A stretch of DNA of 55,917 nucleotides from an uncultured beta proteobacterium (GTDB lineage: Bacteria; Pseudomonadota; Gammaproteobacteria; Burkholderiales; Burkholderiaceae_C). The position numbers were made by a program, and so were the translations under genes. The stretch covers positions 1 to 55,917 of the forward strand of contig CAIJOK010000113.1 in the NCBI GenBank assembly GCA_903822205.1, read 5' to 3'. Shown one piece after another: positions 24,902 to 32,954 of the stretch. Under the pieces are notes generated by a model. It did not search any database. It was given only the letters and a program-made list of their open reading frames with translations, and was not told the DNA's origin. How positions within the stretch are numbered: position 1 is the first letter of the stretch; each line of letters opens with the position of its first letter.

Positions 24902-24927
24902 CGCTCCCATGCTCCTGCGTGGGAGCG
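24902..24927. repeat. REP-like palindrome between fliE and rfbF
   Basis: CGCTCCCATGC and GCGTGGGAGCG form an 11 bp stem (one G-T pair) around a TCCT loop. Palindromes of this GCTCCCA...TGGGAGC type are widespread repetitive elements in environmental proteobacteria, as far as I recall. It is the only copy in this window. It could also stop or stabilise the fliE transcript; a smaller perfect hairpin, CGTCTG-T-CAGACG, lies closer to fliE near 24803. Confidence 0.55.
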
Positions 24928-24985
24928 TTGCCTAGTTTGCTGCATTATTTATAGTTGTTGTAATTATGGAAAGATTGTTTGCGTC

Positions 24986-25759
24986 ATGAAAGCTGTCATC
25001 CTAGCCGGTGGTATGGGAACCCGTATCTCCGAAGAAACCCACTTAAGACCTAAGCCCATGATCGAGATCGGCGGTATGCCCATCTTGTGGCACATCCTTA
25101 AAATTTACTCGTTTTACGGCATCCATGATTTTGTGATCTGCTGCGGCTTCAAGGGCTATGTCATCAAAGAATACTTTGCCAACTATTTTTTGCACCAGTC
25201 AGATGTTACGTTTGACTTAAGCCAAAACCGCATGGAAGTTCACCAGCAGCACGCCGAACCTTGGCGCGTGACGCTGGTCGATACCGGCGCAGACACCATG
25301 ACGGGTGGACGGATCAAGCGAATTGCACCCTACGTAGCGGGTGAAGCATCTTTTTGCCTGACCTATGGCGACGGTGTTTGCGATGTCAATATCTCGGCTT
25401 TGATCGCGTTCCACAAGGCGCAGGGGCTAAAGGCGACCATCACGGCTACCCTGCCGCCAGGGCGTTTTGGGGCACTTAATATCGAGGGCCGCAAAGTGGG
25501 TAGTTTTATGGAAAAGCCCCGGGGTGACGGGGCGATGATCAACGGTGGTTTTTTTGTGCTATCGCCTTCGGTGATCGACCTGATCACCGACGATCAAATC
25601 GTTTGGGAGCGCGAGCCTCTTGAGCAATTGGCGCAGCAGGGCCAGCTTGCTGCCTTTGAACACACCGGCTTTTGGCAGCCCATGGACACCCTGCGCGACC
25701 GAATGCTGCTTGAAGAACTTTGGCAATCGGGCCATGCCCCCTGGCGAGTGTGGTCATGA
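24986..25759 (+). CDS. rfbF: Glucose-1-phosphate cytidylyltransferase
   Basis: Makes CDP-glucose from CTP and glucose 1-phosphate, the entry to CDP-dideoxyhexoses. 257 residues from the ATG at 24986 ([18 protein letters not shown], the nucleotidyltransferase signature). [22 protein letters not shown] and [11 protein letters not shown] are characteristic. The frame is open further upstream but that part is not protein-like. Its stop overlaps the rfbG ATG (ATGA). Confidence 0.95.
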   Translation: MKAVILAGGMGTRISEETHLRPKPMIEIGGMPILWHILKIYSFYGIHDFVICCGFKGYVIKEYFANYFLHQSDVTFDLSQNRMEVHQQHAEPWRVTLVDTGADTMTGGRIKRIAPYVAGEASFCLTYGDGVCDVNISALIAFHKAQGLKATITATLPPGRFGALNIEGRKVGSFMEKPRGDGAMINGGFFVLSPSVIDLITDDQIVWEREPLEQLAQQGQLAAFEHTGFWQPMDTLRDRMLLEELWQSGHAPWRVWS

Positions 25760-26829
25760 CCCCCCAGTTTTGGCGCGGCAAGCGCGTTTTGCTGACAGGC
25801 CATACGGGGTTCAAGGGCAGTTGGCTGTCGCTTTGGCTGCAATCTTTGGGAGCAGCGGTCACGGGTTACGCCTTGGCATCACCCACCTGTCCGGCCTTGT
25901 TTGATGTGGCGGGTGTGGCGGCCGGCATGCACAGCATTTTGGGCGACGTGCGCGACCTGCCGGCCTTGCAAGCGGCTCTGCGTGAGCATCAGCCCGAGAT
26001 CGTCATCCACATGGCGGCCCAGCCCCTGGTGCGCTATGCTTATCTTCATCCCATTGAGACCTACGCCACCAACGTCATGGGCACGGTGCATCTGCTTGAG
26101 GCCATACGCCACACCCCCAGCGTCCGTGCCGTGGTCAATGTCACTACCGACAAATGCTATGAAAACAAAGAATGGCACTGGGGTTACCGCGAGGACGAAC
26201 CCATGGGTGGCCATGACCCCTACAGCAACAGCAAGGCTTGTTCTGAACTGGTCACCGCAAGCTATCGCAGTTCATATTTTGGCCAGAGCGGCCCGGCGGT
26301 GGCATCAGCCCGGGCCGGCAACGTCATCGGTGGGGGCGACTGGGCAACGGACCGGCTGATCCCGGATATTTTGCGGGCCTTTGAGCGATCGGACCCCGTC
26401 ATCATCCGCAACCCCCACGCCATTCGGCCCTGGCAGCACGTGCTGGAGCCTCTGTCGGGCTACTTGACTTTGGCCGAGCGCCTTTACACCGACGGCCAAG
26501 CCTACGCCCAAGGCTGGAACTTTGGCCCCACCGATGATGACACCCGTCCTGTGCAATGGATCGTCGAACGCATGTCCCAGCACTGGGGTGCAGGGGCCAG
26601 TTGGCAGCAAGACCCTGCGGATCACCCGCATGAGGCCCACTTTTTAAAACTGGACATTTCCAAAGCAAAATCTCGACTGGGCTGGCGACCGCGCAGGTCA
26701 CTGCAACAGGCACTGCTAGCCTCGGTTGAGTGGCATCAAAAATGGCTGACTGGCGCAGATATGAAATCAGTTACTCTTGGACAGATTGAACAGTACCAAC
26801 TAACCAATGGACGCAACATGGTTGACTGA
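25756..26829 (+). CDS. rfbG: CDP-glucose 4,6-dehydratase
   Basis: Converts CDP-glucose to CDP-4-keto-6-deoxyglucose with bound NAD. 357 residues from the ATG at 25756. The NAD motif is [10 protein letters not shown], and the active-site region has [17 protein letters not shown] and the YSNSK form of YxxxK in [14 protein letters not shown]. Translationally coupled to rfbF. Confidence 0.95.
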   Translation: MTPQFWRGKRVLLTGHTGFKGSWLSLWLQSLGAAVTGYALASPTCPALFDVAGVAAGMHSILGDVRDLPALQAALREHQPEIVIHMAAQPLVRYAYLHPIETYATNVMGTVHLLEAIRHTPSVRAVVNVTTDKCYENKEWHWGYREDEPMGGHDPYSNSKACSELVTASYRSSYFGQSGPAVASARAGNVIGGGDWATDRLIPDILRAFERSDPVIIRNPHAIRPWQHVLEPLSGYLTLAERLYTDGQAYAQGWNFGPTDDDTRPVQWIVERMSQHWGAGASWQQDPADHPHEAHFLKLDISKAKSRLGWRPRRSLQQALLASVEWHQKWLTGADMKSVTLGQIEQYQLTNGRNMVD

Positions 26830-26831
26830 TC

Positions 26832-28214
26832 ATGATTTGGCGTGAAATGACAACACGCATTCCGCGCTCACTTTCATCCCATTTGCCAGACATCAGCATG
26901 ACCCAACAAGCCCTCATTCGCTTACAAATCGCCGGACTGGTTGAGCAATACGCTTCAATCGCACTGGCACCACAGCCCTTTACGCCGGGCATCACGCCTG
27001 TTCCACCGTCCGGTAAGCTGCTGGGCGCAGGCGAGCTTCAAAACATGGTCGATGCCAGTCTGGACGGCTGGCTGACCACCGGGCGATTCAACGCCCTGTT
27101 TGAGCAAAAACTGGCGGCGTTTATCGGCATCAAGCACTTGATCACCGTCAATTCAGGGTCGTCGGCCAATCTTGTGGCTTTCAACACCCTGACATCGCCC
27201 CGTCTGGGCAGCCGCGCCATTCAAAAAGGCGACGAGGTCATCGGTGTGGCTGCGGGCTTTCCGACCACGGTCAACCCCATCTTGCAGTTTGGTGCCGTGC
27301 CCGTTTTCGTCGATGTGGACCCCCTCACCCACAATGTGGATGCCGGCTTGCTTGAAGCCGCTATCAGTCCCAAAACCAAAGCCATCATGCTGGCGCACAG
27401 CCTGGGAAACCCCTTTAACCTGGATGTGGTGACTGCCCTGTGCCAACAGCATGGCCTGTGGCTGGTTGAGGACTGCTGCGATGCGCTTGGCAGCACCTAC
27501 CGTGGCCAGATGGTGGGAACATTTGGCGACATTGCCACCTTAAGTTTTTACCCCGCCCACCACATCACCATGGGCGAGGGCGGTGCCGTGTTTACCAAGC
27601 ACGACACACTGAAGGCCATCGCTGAAAGCCTACGCGACTGGGGCCGCGACTGCTACTGCCTGCCTGGCCGAGACAACACCTGCGGCCGGCGCTTTTGTCA
27701 AAAGTTAGGTGACCTGCCTGCGGGCTACGACCATAAATACACCTACAGCCACATGGGCTACAACCTCAAAATCTCGGACATGCAGGCGGCCTGCGGTCTG
27801 GCCCAACTGGAGCAGGCACCTCGGTTTATCCAGGCCCGCAAAGACAACTTTGCTTTTTTGCGGACGCGTTTGGCCGACTGCCAAGAATTTATCCAGTTAC
27901 CCCACGCCACCCTGCACGCTGACCCCTCGTGGTTTGGCTTTCCGATCACGATCAAACCCAACTGTCCGGTCACACGGCTTGATCTATTAACCTATCTTGA
28001 CCAAAACAAAATTGGCACACGGCTGCTGTTTGCCGGCAACTTGACCCGCCAGCCCTATATGGCCGATGCCCACTACCGCGTCAGCGGCGCACTGACCCAC
28101 ACCGACAACGTCATGAACAACACGTTTTGGATAGGGGTGCAGCCGGCCCTGACGCACGAGATGCTTGAGTTTGCGGCCAGCAAAATCGAGAGCTATCTGG
28201 GGGTTGATTTTTAG
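26832..28214 (+). CDS. rfbH: CDP-4-keto-6-deoxyglucose 3-dehydrase (E1, RfbH type)
   Basis: PMP- and [2Fe-2S]-dependent enzyme that removes the C3 hydroxyl on the way to CDP-3,6-dideoxyhexoses. About 460 residues with an aminotransferase fold. The usual PLP lysine is replaced by His in [13 protein letters not shown], as in E1. The iron-sulfur cysteines are recognisable: an upstream Cys in VEDCCDALG and C-x-C-x7-C in [11 protein letters not shown]. The ATG at 26832 follows the rfbG stop by 2 bp; ATG 26898 would match the shorter N-termini I remember for this family, and neither has a strong ribosome binding site. The partner reductase E3 and the final reductases are not in this window. Confidence 0.94.
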   Translation: MIWREMTTRIPRSLSSHLPDISMTQQALIRLQIAGLVEQYASIALAPQPFTPGITPVPPSGKLLGAGELQNMVDASLDGWLTTGRFNALFEQKLAAFIGIKHLITVNSGSSANLVAFNTLTSPRLGSRAIQKGDEVIGVAAGFPTTVNPILQFGAVPVFVDVDPLTHNVDAGLLEAAISPKTKAIMLAHSLGNPFNLDVVTALCQQHGLWLVEDCCDALGSTYRGQMVGTFGDIATLSFYPAHHITMGEGGAVFTKHDTLKAIAESLRDWGRDCYCLPGRDNTCGRRFCQKLGDLPAGYDHKYTYSHMGYNLKISDMQAACGLAQLEQAPRFIQARKDNFAFLRTRLADCQEFIQLPHATLHADPSWFGFPITIKPNCPVTRLDLLTYLDQNKIGTRLLFAGNLTRQPYMADAHYRVSGALTHTDNVMNNTFWIGVQPALTHEMLEFAASKIESYLGVDF

Positions 28215-28217
28215 AAG

Positions 28218-28766
28218 TTAGAGGGTACCAGTTTCAAACCCGTCAAGCCCGTCGCGCCTGCCTCGGTCGCTACGCAAATCATAGCGATGTCTGGCCTGGT
28301 CAGCCTGCTCTTGCCCCCACGCCTGCCAGCCGGTGGCCGCCCCTGAGACGTTTTGGGCCACGATGCAGTCCACCGGGCACACCGGCACACAGCGCATGCA
28401 CCCCGTACACAGCGGCTCGATCACCGTGTGCATCCATTTTGCAGCCCCCACGATGGCATCGACGGGACAAGCTTTTTGGCACAGGGCGCAGCCGATGCAC
28501 CAGGTTTCATCCACAAACACCACGCTGCGCGGGCCAAGCTGTCCACAGTCATCCGCGATGGGCACAACGGGACGATCGGTCAAGGCGGCTAATCGCTCCA
28601 GGCCCTCTGTGCCGCCCGGCGCACAGCGGTTGATGTCCGCCCAGCCCTGACCCACCGCCCGGGCGTAGCCTGCGCAATCATCAAAACCACAGCGACCGCA
28701 CTGCGTTTGCGGCAGGGCCGCCAAGATGCGCAGAATGATCGGGGTGTTCTGCTCAAGTTCCGACAT
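28218..28766 (-). CDS. rnfB: RnfB-like ferredoxin protein
   Basis: 182 residues, without the N-terminal membrane anchor of full RnfB. An N-terminal cysteine motif CGRCGFDDCAGYARA (Fe-S domain of RnfB type) is followed by two 4Fe-4S ferredoxin motifs, CIGCALCQKACPVDA and CTGCMRCVPVCPVDC. Stand-alone soluble versions occur in many betaproteobacteria; their electron partners are not established. No other rnf gene is near. Convergent with rfbH, only 3 bp apart. Confidence 0.88.
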   Translation of the reverse strand: MSELEQNTPIILRILAALPQTQCGRCGFDDCAGYARAVGQGWADINRCAPGGTEGLERLAALTDRPVVPIADDCGQLGPRSVVFVDETWCIGCALCQKACPVDAIVGAAKWMHTVIEPLCTGCMRCVPVCPVDCIVAQNVSGAATGWQAWGQEQADQARHRYDLRSDRGRRDGLDGFETGTL

Positions 28767-28828
28767 AGCGACCCATGATTAATAATATTTTTAACATCAT
28801 GGCATGGGTTCAGTTGAATGGGATTGGG

Positions 28829-29265
28829 TTATGCTGTCATGCAAATCATAAAGAGTTCTTTCCAAGAGAAGCTCTTTTCAAGAATTTCGAGTGCAAATGA
28901 CGGAACTTTGATTGAAGTGAAATAATTCCGGTTGAAGTTATGTATCACCCAAAATACATCCAGTGTTCTTTGAAGTCCATTCTCGTGTTCCGCATAGGTG
29001 TTTGTACCTCGCAAAAGGCTAAATTCTGACGGCACAGATCGCTATTGAAAGCTTCGCAGTGATTGGCATGGATATCTTTGTTGATAATATCCAGAACGGT
29101 TTACGGATGTTTTGCGAGCGGTGCTGGGTATTTTAGGGCGTTTAGGACGTTTAGGACGTTTAGGACGTTTAAGACCTCTTTGATGATGAAGTTCCAAAAG
29201 GAACCGGCTCGCCCTGTACATGGGTTCGTGGCAAGTTGTTCATAATAACGCTTGTTTTGCTTCAT
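28829..29265 (-). pseudogene. Decayed transposase, C-terminal remnant
   Basis: Reading left from 29265, one frame gives MKQNKRYYEQLATNP, later FWNFIIKEV, a VLN repeat (three perfect copies and a fourth altered one), KYPAPLAKHP, an in-frame stop near 29103, and DIHANHCEAFNSDL. A frameshift near 29010 then leads to RGTNTYAEHENGLQRTLDVF and HNFNRNYFTSIKVPSFALEI, ending at 28829. The run DIHANH-EA-N, TNTYA, GLQRTLD and HNF is the C-terminal signature of a family of DDE-type transposases I recognise by pattern but cannot name securely. One stop, one frameshift and an internal 9 bp array mark it as dead. The N-terminal part is missing or unrecognisable. Confidence 0.6.
29136..29171. repeat. 9 bp tandem repeat inside the decayed transposase
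   Basis: GGGCGTTTA is followed by three perfect GGACGTTTA units at period 9. On the minus strand it encodes repeated Val-Leu-Asn in the remnant's frame, so the array keeps the codon phase. Confidence 0.9.
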
Positions 29266-29326
29266 CGACCGTCTTCTAGGAATCTACAGGACTTGTTTAG
29301 TAGGTTGTTGATTTATAACGATAATC

Positions 29327-29352
29327 CGAAATTCACGCAATTGTGAATTTCG
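29327..29352. promoter_or_regulatory. Perfect inverted repeat upstream of ubiU
   Basis: CGAAATTCAC and GTGAATTTCG are exact 10 bp complements around GCAATT, about 80 bp before the ubiU start. It may be an operator, or an end of the dead insertion element. The right arm is followed by AATAATCAA, whose ATCAA is a good half of an FNR box, with a poor left half. The remaining gene-free stretch 29353-29430 shows nothing else I can name. Confidence 0.45.
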
Positions 29353-29430
29353 TTAATAATCAATTGGTTACACGTTCAAGTCCGATAGCCTGCCAGAGCT
29401 GATTTCCTCAAATCCCATTCAATTGAACCC

Positions 29431-30471
29431 GTGCCGAACCCAACTCCCCCCGTAACAACAACCCCCTCATCGCTTGAGCTGGTCTGTCCGGCTGGCAGTT
29501 TGCCAGCCCTTAAAGCTGCTGTGGACAACGGTGCTGACTGCGTCTATGTGGGGTTTCGCGATGCGACCAATGCACGCAATTTTGTAGGGCTTAACTTTGA
29601 CCTGGCCGCACTGAACACCGGCATACGCTACGCCCACGACAGGGGGCGCAGGGTGTTTGTGGCACTCAATACTTACCCCCAAGCCGCTGCACCGCAGGCC
29701 GGGTGCGCTGCGGTGGACCGTGCAGCCGATATCGGGGCTGATGCGATTATTTTGGCTGACCTAGGCTTGTTGGACTATGCCGCACAGCATCACCCGCAGA
29801 TGAACCGGCATTTGTCGGTTCAGGGGTCGGCATCCAACTATGAAGCGCTTGATTTCTATTACCAAAACTTTGGCATCGTGCGGGCCGTGCTGCCACGGGT
29901 GTTGTCGCTGGCCCAGGTGGCGCAACTGCTGGACAAAACCCCCGTCGCTATTGAAGTGTTTGGTTTTGGCGGCCTGTGTGTGATGGTGGAGGGCCGCTGT
30001 GCTTTGTCGTCCTACGTGACGGGGCAATCGCCCAACACCCACGGGGTGTGCTCGCCGCCTAAGGCCGTGCGCTGGACAGAGACCCCGCAGGGGCGAGAGT
30101 CCCGTTTGAATGGCGTGTTGATCGACCGCTATGCCGTCGGCCAGAACGCCGGTTACCCCACCTTGTGTAAGGGCCGGTTTGACGTGGGTGACGACAAAAA
30201 TTATTACGCCATCGAAGAACCCACCAGCCTGAACACCCTGTCTTTATTGCCTGACCTGATGCAGATGGGCGTGTGTGCCATCAAAATTGAAGGCCGCCAG
30301 CGCAGTCCGGCGTATGTGGCGCAGGTCACCCGCGTGTGGCGGCAGGCCATCGACAGTTGCCGTGCAGACCCCAGCCGTTACACCGTCAGGCCCGATTGGC
30401 AAGCTGATCTGGCCAAGGTGGCCGAGGGCTTGCAAAACACGCTCGGGGCTTACCACCGCCCTTGGAAATAA
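29431..30471 (+). CDS. ubiU: O2-independent ubiquinone hydroxylation protein UbiU (peptidase U32 family)
   Basis: With UbiV it carries out the ring hydroxylations of ubiquinone synthesis without oxygen. 346 residues, GTG start. After a variable N-terminus the U32 fold begins LELVCPAGSLPALKAAVDNG. The [4Fe-4S] cysteines expected for UbiU are present in FGGLCVMVEGRCALSSY, THGVCSPP and YPTLCKGRF, and the family segment IKIEGRQRSPAYV follows. It lies 30 bp upstream of ubiV. The third partner ubiT is not in the window. Presence implies ubiquinone use under low oxygen. Confidence 0.93.
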   Translation: MPNPTPPVTTTPSSLELVCPAGSLPALKAAVDNGADCVYVGFRDATNARNFVGLNFDLAALNTGIRYAHDRGRRVFVALNTYPQAAAPQAGCAAVDRAADIGADAIILADLGLLDYAAQHHPQMNRHLSVQGSASNYEALDFYYQNFGIVRAVLPRVLSLAQVAQLLDKTPVAIEVFGFGGLCVMVEGRCALSSYVTGQSPNTHGVCSPPKAVRWTETPQGRESRLNGVLIDRYAVGQNAGYPTLCKGRFDVGDDKNYYAIEEPTSLNTLSLLPDLMQMGVCAIKIEGRQRSPAYVAQVTRVWRQAIDSCRADPSRYTVRPDWQADLAKVAEGLQNTLGAYHRPWK

Positions 30472-30501
30472 AGCTGTTATCTGCCAATCGACAAATCTCC
30501 C

Positions 30502-31404
30502 ATGCAAATTTCATTAGGCCCTTTGCTTTACTACTGGCCGCGTCAGGTGGTTTTTGACTTTTATGAAGCCGTGGCAGCCAGCCCGGTACACATCGTTTAT
30601 TTGGGCGAGTCCGTGTGTTCGCGCCGCCATGAAATTCGCCTGTCCGACTGGCTGGACATTGGCCGGATGCTGCAAAGTGCCGGCAAAGACGTGTTGCTGT
30701 CCACGCAGGTATTGGTTGAGTCTGGTGCTGATGTGACGGTTTTGCACAAGATCGCCGCCAACGGGCAGTGGATGGTTGAGGCCAACGATATGGGCGCGGT
30801 GCATTGCTTGGTAACAAGCCATACCCCTTTTGTGGCGGGGCCGCACCTCAATATTTACAACCTGCCCACGCTGCAATGGCTGGCCCAGCGGGGGGGCAGG
30901 CGTTGGGTGGTGCCTGTTGAAATGGCGCAAACCGACCTGGCTTTGGTACTGGACGGCGCACCGGCAGGCCTGCAAACCGAGGTGTTGGTTTATGGCCGGA
31001 TGCCGCTGGCGTTCTCGGCGCGGTGCTTTACGGCGCGTCACCACAACGTACACAAGGACGAATGCGAGTTCAAATGCATCGATGACCCCGACGGCCTGGT
31101 GATGCGCACCCGAGAAGGCGAGGATTTTTTGGTGATCAACGGCATTCAAACCCAATCTGCCCGCGTTTGTCAACTGCTGCCAGAGCTGCCCGTCATGCAG
31201 GCGATGGGCATCAACGTGTTGAGGATCAGCCCGCAGTCCCAGCACACCGATCGCATCATCAGTGTGTTTCACCGTGCGATGAACAAGCAGGTGGCGCTGA
31301 GTGACGCACTTGCCGAGCTAACCCCTCTGATGCCCGGGCTGCCCTGCAATGGCTACTGGCACGGCAAGCCGGGGCTGGAAACCATCCAAATAACGGGCCG
31401 GTAA
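30502..31404 (+). CDS. ubiV: O2-independent ubiquinone hydroxylation protein UbiV (peptidase U32 family)
   Basis: Partner of UbiU; 300 residues. It has the UbiV pattern PLLYYWPRQVVFDFYEAVA and GESVCSRRHE with the first cluster cysteine. The other three [4Fe-4S] cysteines are in ARCFTARHHNVHKDECEFKC. Same operon as ubiU, ATG start. Confidence 0.93.
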   Translation: MQISLGPLLYYWPRQVVFDFYEAVAASPVHIVYLGESVCSRRHEIRLSDWLDIGRMLQSAGKDVLLSTQVLVESGADVTVLHKIAANGQWMVEANDMGAVHCLVTSHTPFVAGPHLNIYNLPTLQWLAQRGGRRWVVPVEMAQTDLALVLDGAPAGLQTEVLVYGRMPLAFSARCFTARHHNVHKDECEFKCIDDPDGLVMRTREGEDFLVINGIQTQSARVCQLLPELPVMQAMGINVLRISPQSQHTDRIISVFHRAMNKQVALSDALAELTPLMPGLPCNGYWHGKPGLETIQITGR

Positions 31405-31501
31405 AGAGATGTAAACCCTTGCACAGCGGGGTCAACTGCCCTTTCGACGGGCGCGTTTTAGGGTGAGCGACATGATCAATCTCTCTTGTTTGACTGGAAA
31501 A

Positions 31502-32176
31502 ATGATGAAACACACATGCTTGTTATCCGCAGCCCTGCTGACTGGCACCCTGGCCATTGCCCAAGATGTTGGGCGCGTCATCTCGTCCACCCCCATCGTG
31601 CAGCAATTTGCCGTCCCCAGAAAAGTCTGTACCACGCAACAAGTGGCTGTGCAGCCTCCTAAGTCTGGGGCTGGTGCCCTGCTGGGTGCCATTGCGGGAG
31701 GAGCCATGGGCAATGCGGTGGGTGACGGAGGCGGCAGGGCTGCTGCCACGATGATCGGCATCATGGGCGGTGCCATCATCGGCGACGGGGTTGAGGGTGC
31801 TCCTACAGCGCAGCTTCAAAATGTAGAGCATTGCCAGGTTCAAAATTTTTATGAAAACCGCACGACAGCGTACAACGTGGTGTACGAATACGCCGGCAAG
31901 CAATATACCGTGCAAATGCCCCAAGACCCCGGCCCCACCCTGCCATTGCAGGTCGCCCCGATGGGGGCGCTGCATTCTGCTGCTGCGCCCATTGCACCTG
32001 TTGCCACGGTGACCGAGCTTCAACCGGTCTATGTACAGCCTGGTGTGGTGGTGGTTGATCAGCGCCGGTTGTCAGACCATCGCAACTATTTGCCCCCCGT
32101 TCGCATGGACTTTGTATGGCAGTACCCTTATGGCGGCCACAGACCGCATGGTGGCCGAGGCGGCGATTGGCGTTGA
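31502..32176 (+). CDS. Secreted glycine-zipper envelope protein
   Basis: About 224 residues. The signal peptide is about residues 1-20 (MMKHTCLLSAALLTGTLAIAQ). A glycine-zipper membrane-associating stretch at about 55-95 (GALLGAIAGGAMGNAVGDGGG and IGIMGGAIIGDGV) precedes a Pro/Val-rich tail ending in Gly, His and Arg. Resembles SlyB/17 kDa-type envelope proteins and the glycine-zipper 2TM family in pattern; no lipobox Cys is seen at the cleavage site. Function unknown. The start at 31502 is chosen because it yields the signal peptide. Confidence 0.75.
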   Translation: MMKHTCLLSAALLTGTLAIAQDVGRVISSTPIVQQFAVPRKVCTTQQVAVQPPKSGAGALLGAIAGGAMGNAVGDGGGRAAATMIGIMGGAIIGDGVEGAPTAQLQNVEHCQVQNFYENRTTAYNVVYEYAGKQYTVQMPQDPGPTLPLQVAPMGALHSAAAPIAPVATVTELQPVYVQPGVVVVDQRRLSDHRNYLPPVRMDFVWQYPYGGHRPHGGRGGDWR

Positions 32177-32465
32177 TGCCACCATGGCAAGGCCCGCAGA
32201 ATGAAATGCGGCCCAATGGCTGACTCTCTTGTGCCAATACGTGCATCCCGCAAGGACGACGCATCAAACGCATGGTGTCGCGCCAAAGACCTTTTTGAAT
32301 ACCAACTTCGCTCAGGGTCAACAGTGGGCGTGATCAGAAAGTATGGACGCTTGGGCAAAACATTGGCATGCACCAATCAGTGCCAAATGGAGGCTTTCGG
32401 CATCGTCCTGACAGACCAAACTACCTGCCTTGAGTCGTAGAATGAATTTTTTTTGGAGATTTACG
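32177..32465. other. Gap upstream of the Cache protein gene
   Basis: No convincing gene. A TTGGCA-N12-TGCCAA inverted repeat at 32363-32386, about 80 bp before the next gene, could be an operator. The small plus-strand open frame here (32201-32440) has no recognisable features. Confidence 0.3.
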
Positions 32466-32927
32466 ATGCAACTTTTTCGTCTTTTTTTCGCGTTTTATTT
32501 GGCAGTCTTGATGGGTGTTGGTGTCTTTGCGCAAGAGCGTGGCACCAAAGATGAGGCCAAGGTTATGGTTGAGTCTGCGCTGGTACACATCAAAAAAGTG
32601 GGTAAAGACCAAGCGTTCAAGGATTTCTCAACGGACAAGGCCACTTGGACAAAAAAAGACCTTTACGTATTTGTACAGGATTTTTCAGGCAAAGTGCTGG
32701 CCCATGGCACCAACGAAAAGTTGATTGGCAAGAACATGATAGACATGAAAGACCAAAATGGCAAAGCGTTTGCTCGTGAGTTTTCCAATGTTGGAGCCAG
32801 CAAAGGTGAGGGCTGGGTGGACTACGACTGGGCGCATCCTGTCACCAAAAAAGTGGAAGGCAAGTCCAGTTTTGTCAAGCGCATTGCTGGATTTGACGGC
32901 GTTGTCGTCGTCGGTGTTTACCGTTAG
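32466..32927 (+). CDS. Secreted single-Cache-domain protein
   Basis: 153 residues: a signal peptide (about 1-24, ending VGVFAQ) and one Cache-type sensory domain. The domain has the family elements LYVFVQDFSGKVLAHGTNEKLIGKN, GEGWVDYDWAHPVTKK and a final FVKRIAGFDGVVVVGVY. Such domains usually sit inside chemoreceptors or kinases; here it is a separate periplasmic protein with no membrane anchor. GGAG before the ATG at 32466 supports the start. It lies 27 bp upstream of a chemoreceptor gene, so it may deliver a ligand to that receptor. Confidence 0.85.
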   Translation: MQLFRLFFAFYLAVLMGVGVFAQERGTKDEAKVMVESALVHIKKVGKDQAFKDFSTDKATWTKKDLYVFVQDFSGKVLAHGTNEKLIGKNMIDMKDQNGKAFAREFSNVGASKGEGWVDYDWAHPVTKKVEGKSSFVKRIAGFDGVVVVGVYR

Positions 32928-32954
32928 AACGCAGATTTTGTTGACGCGTGTGAC

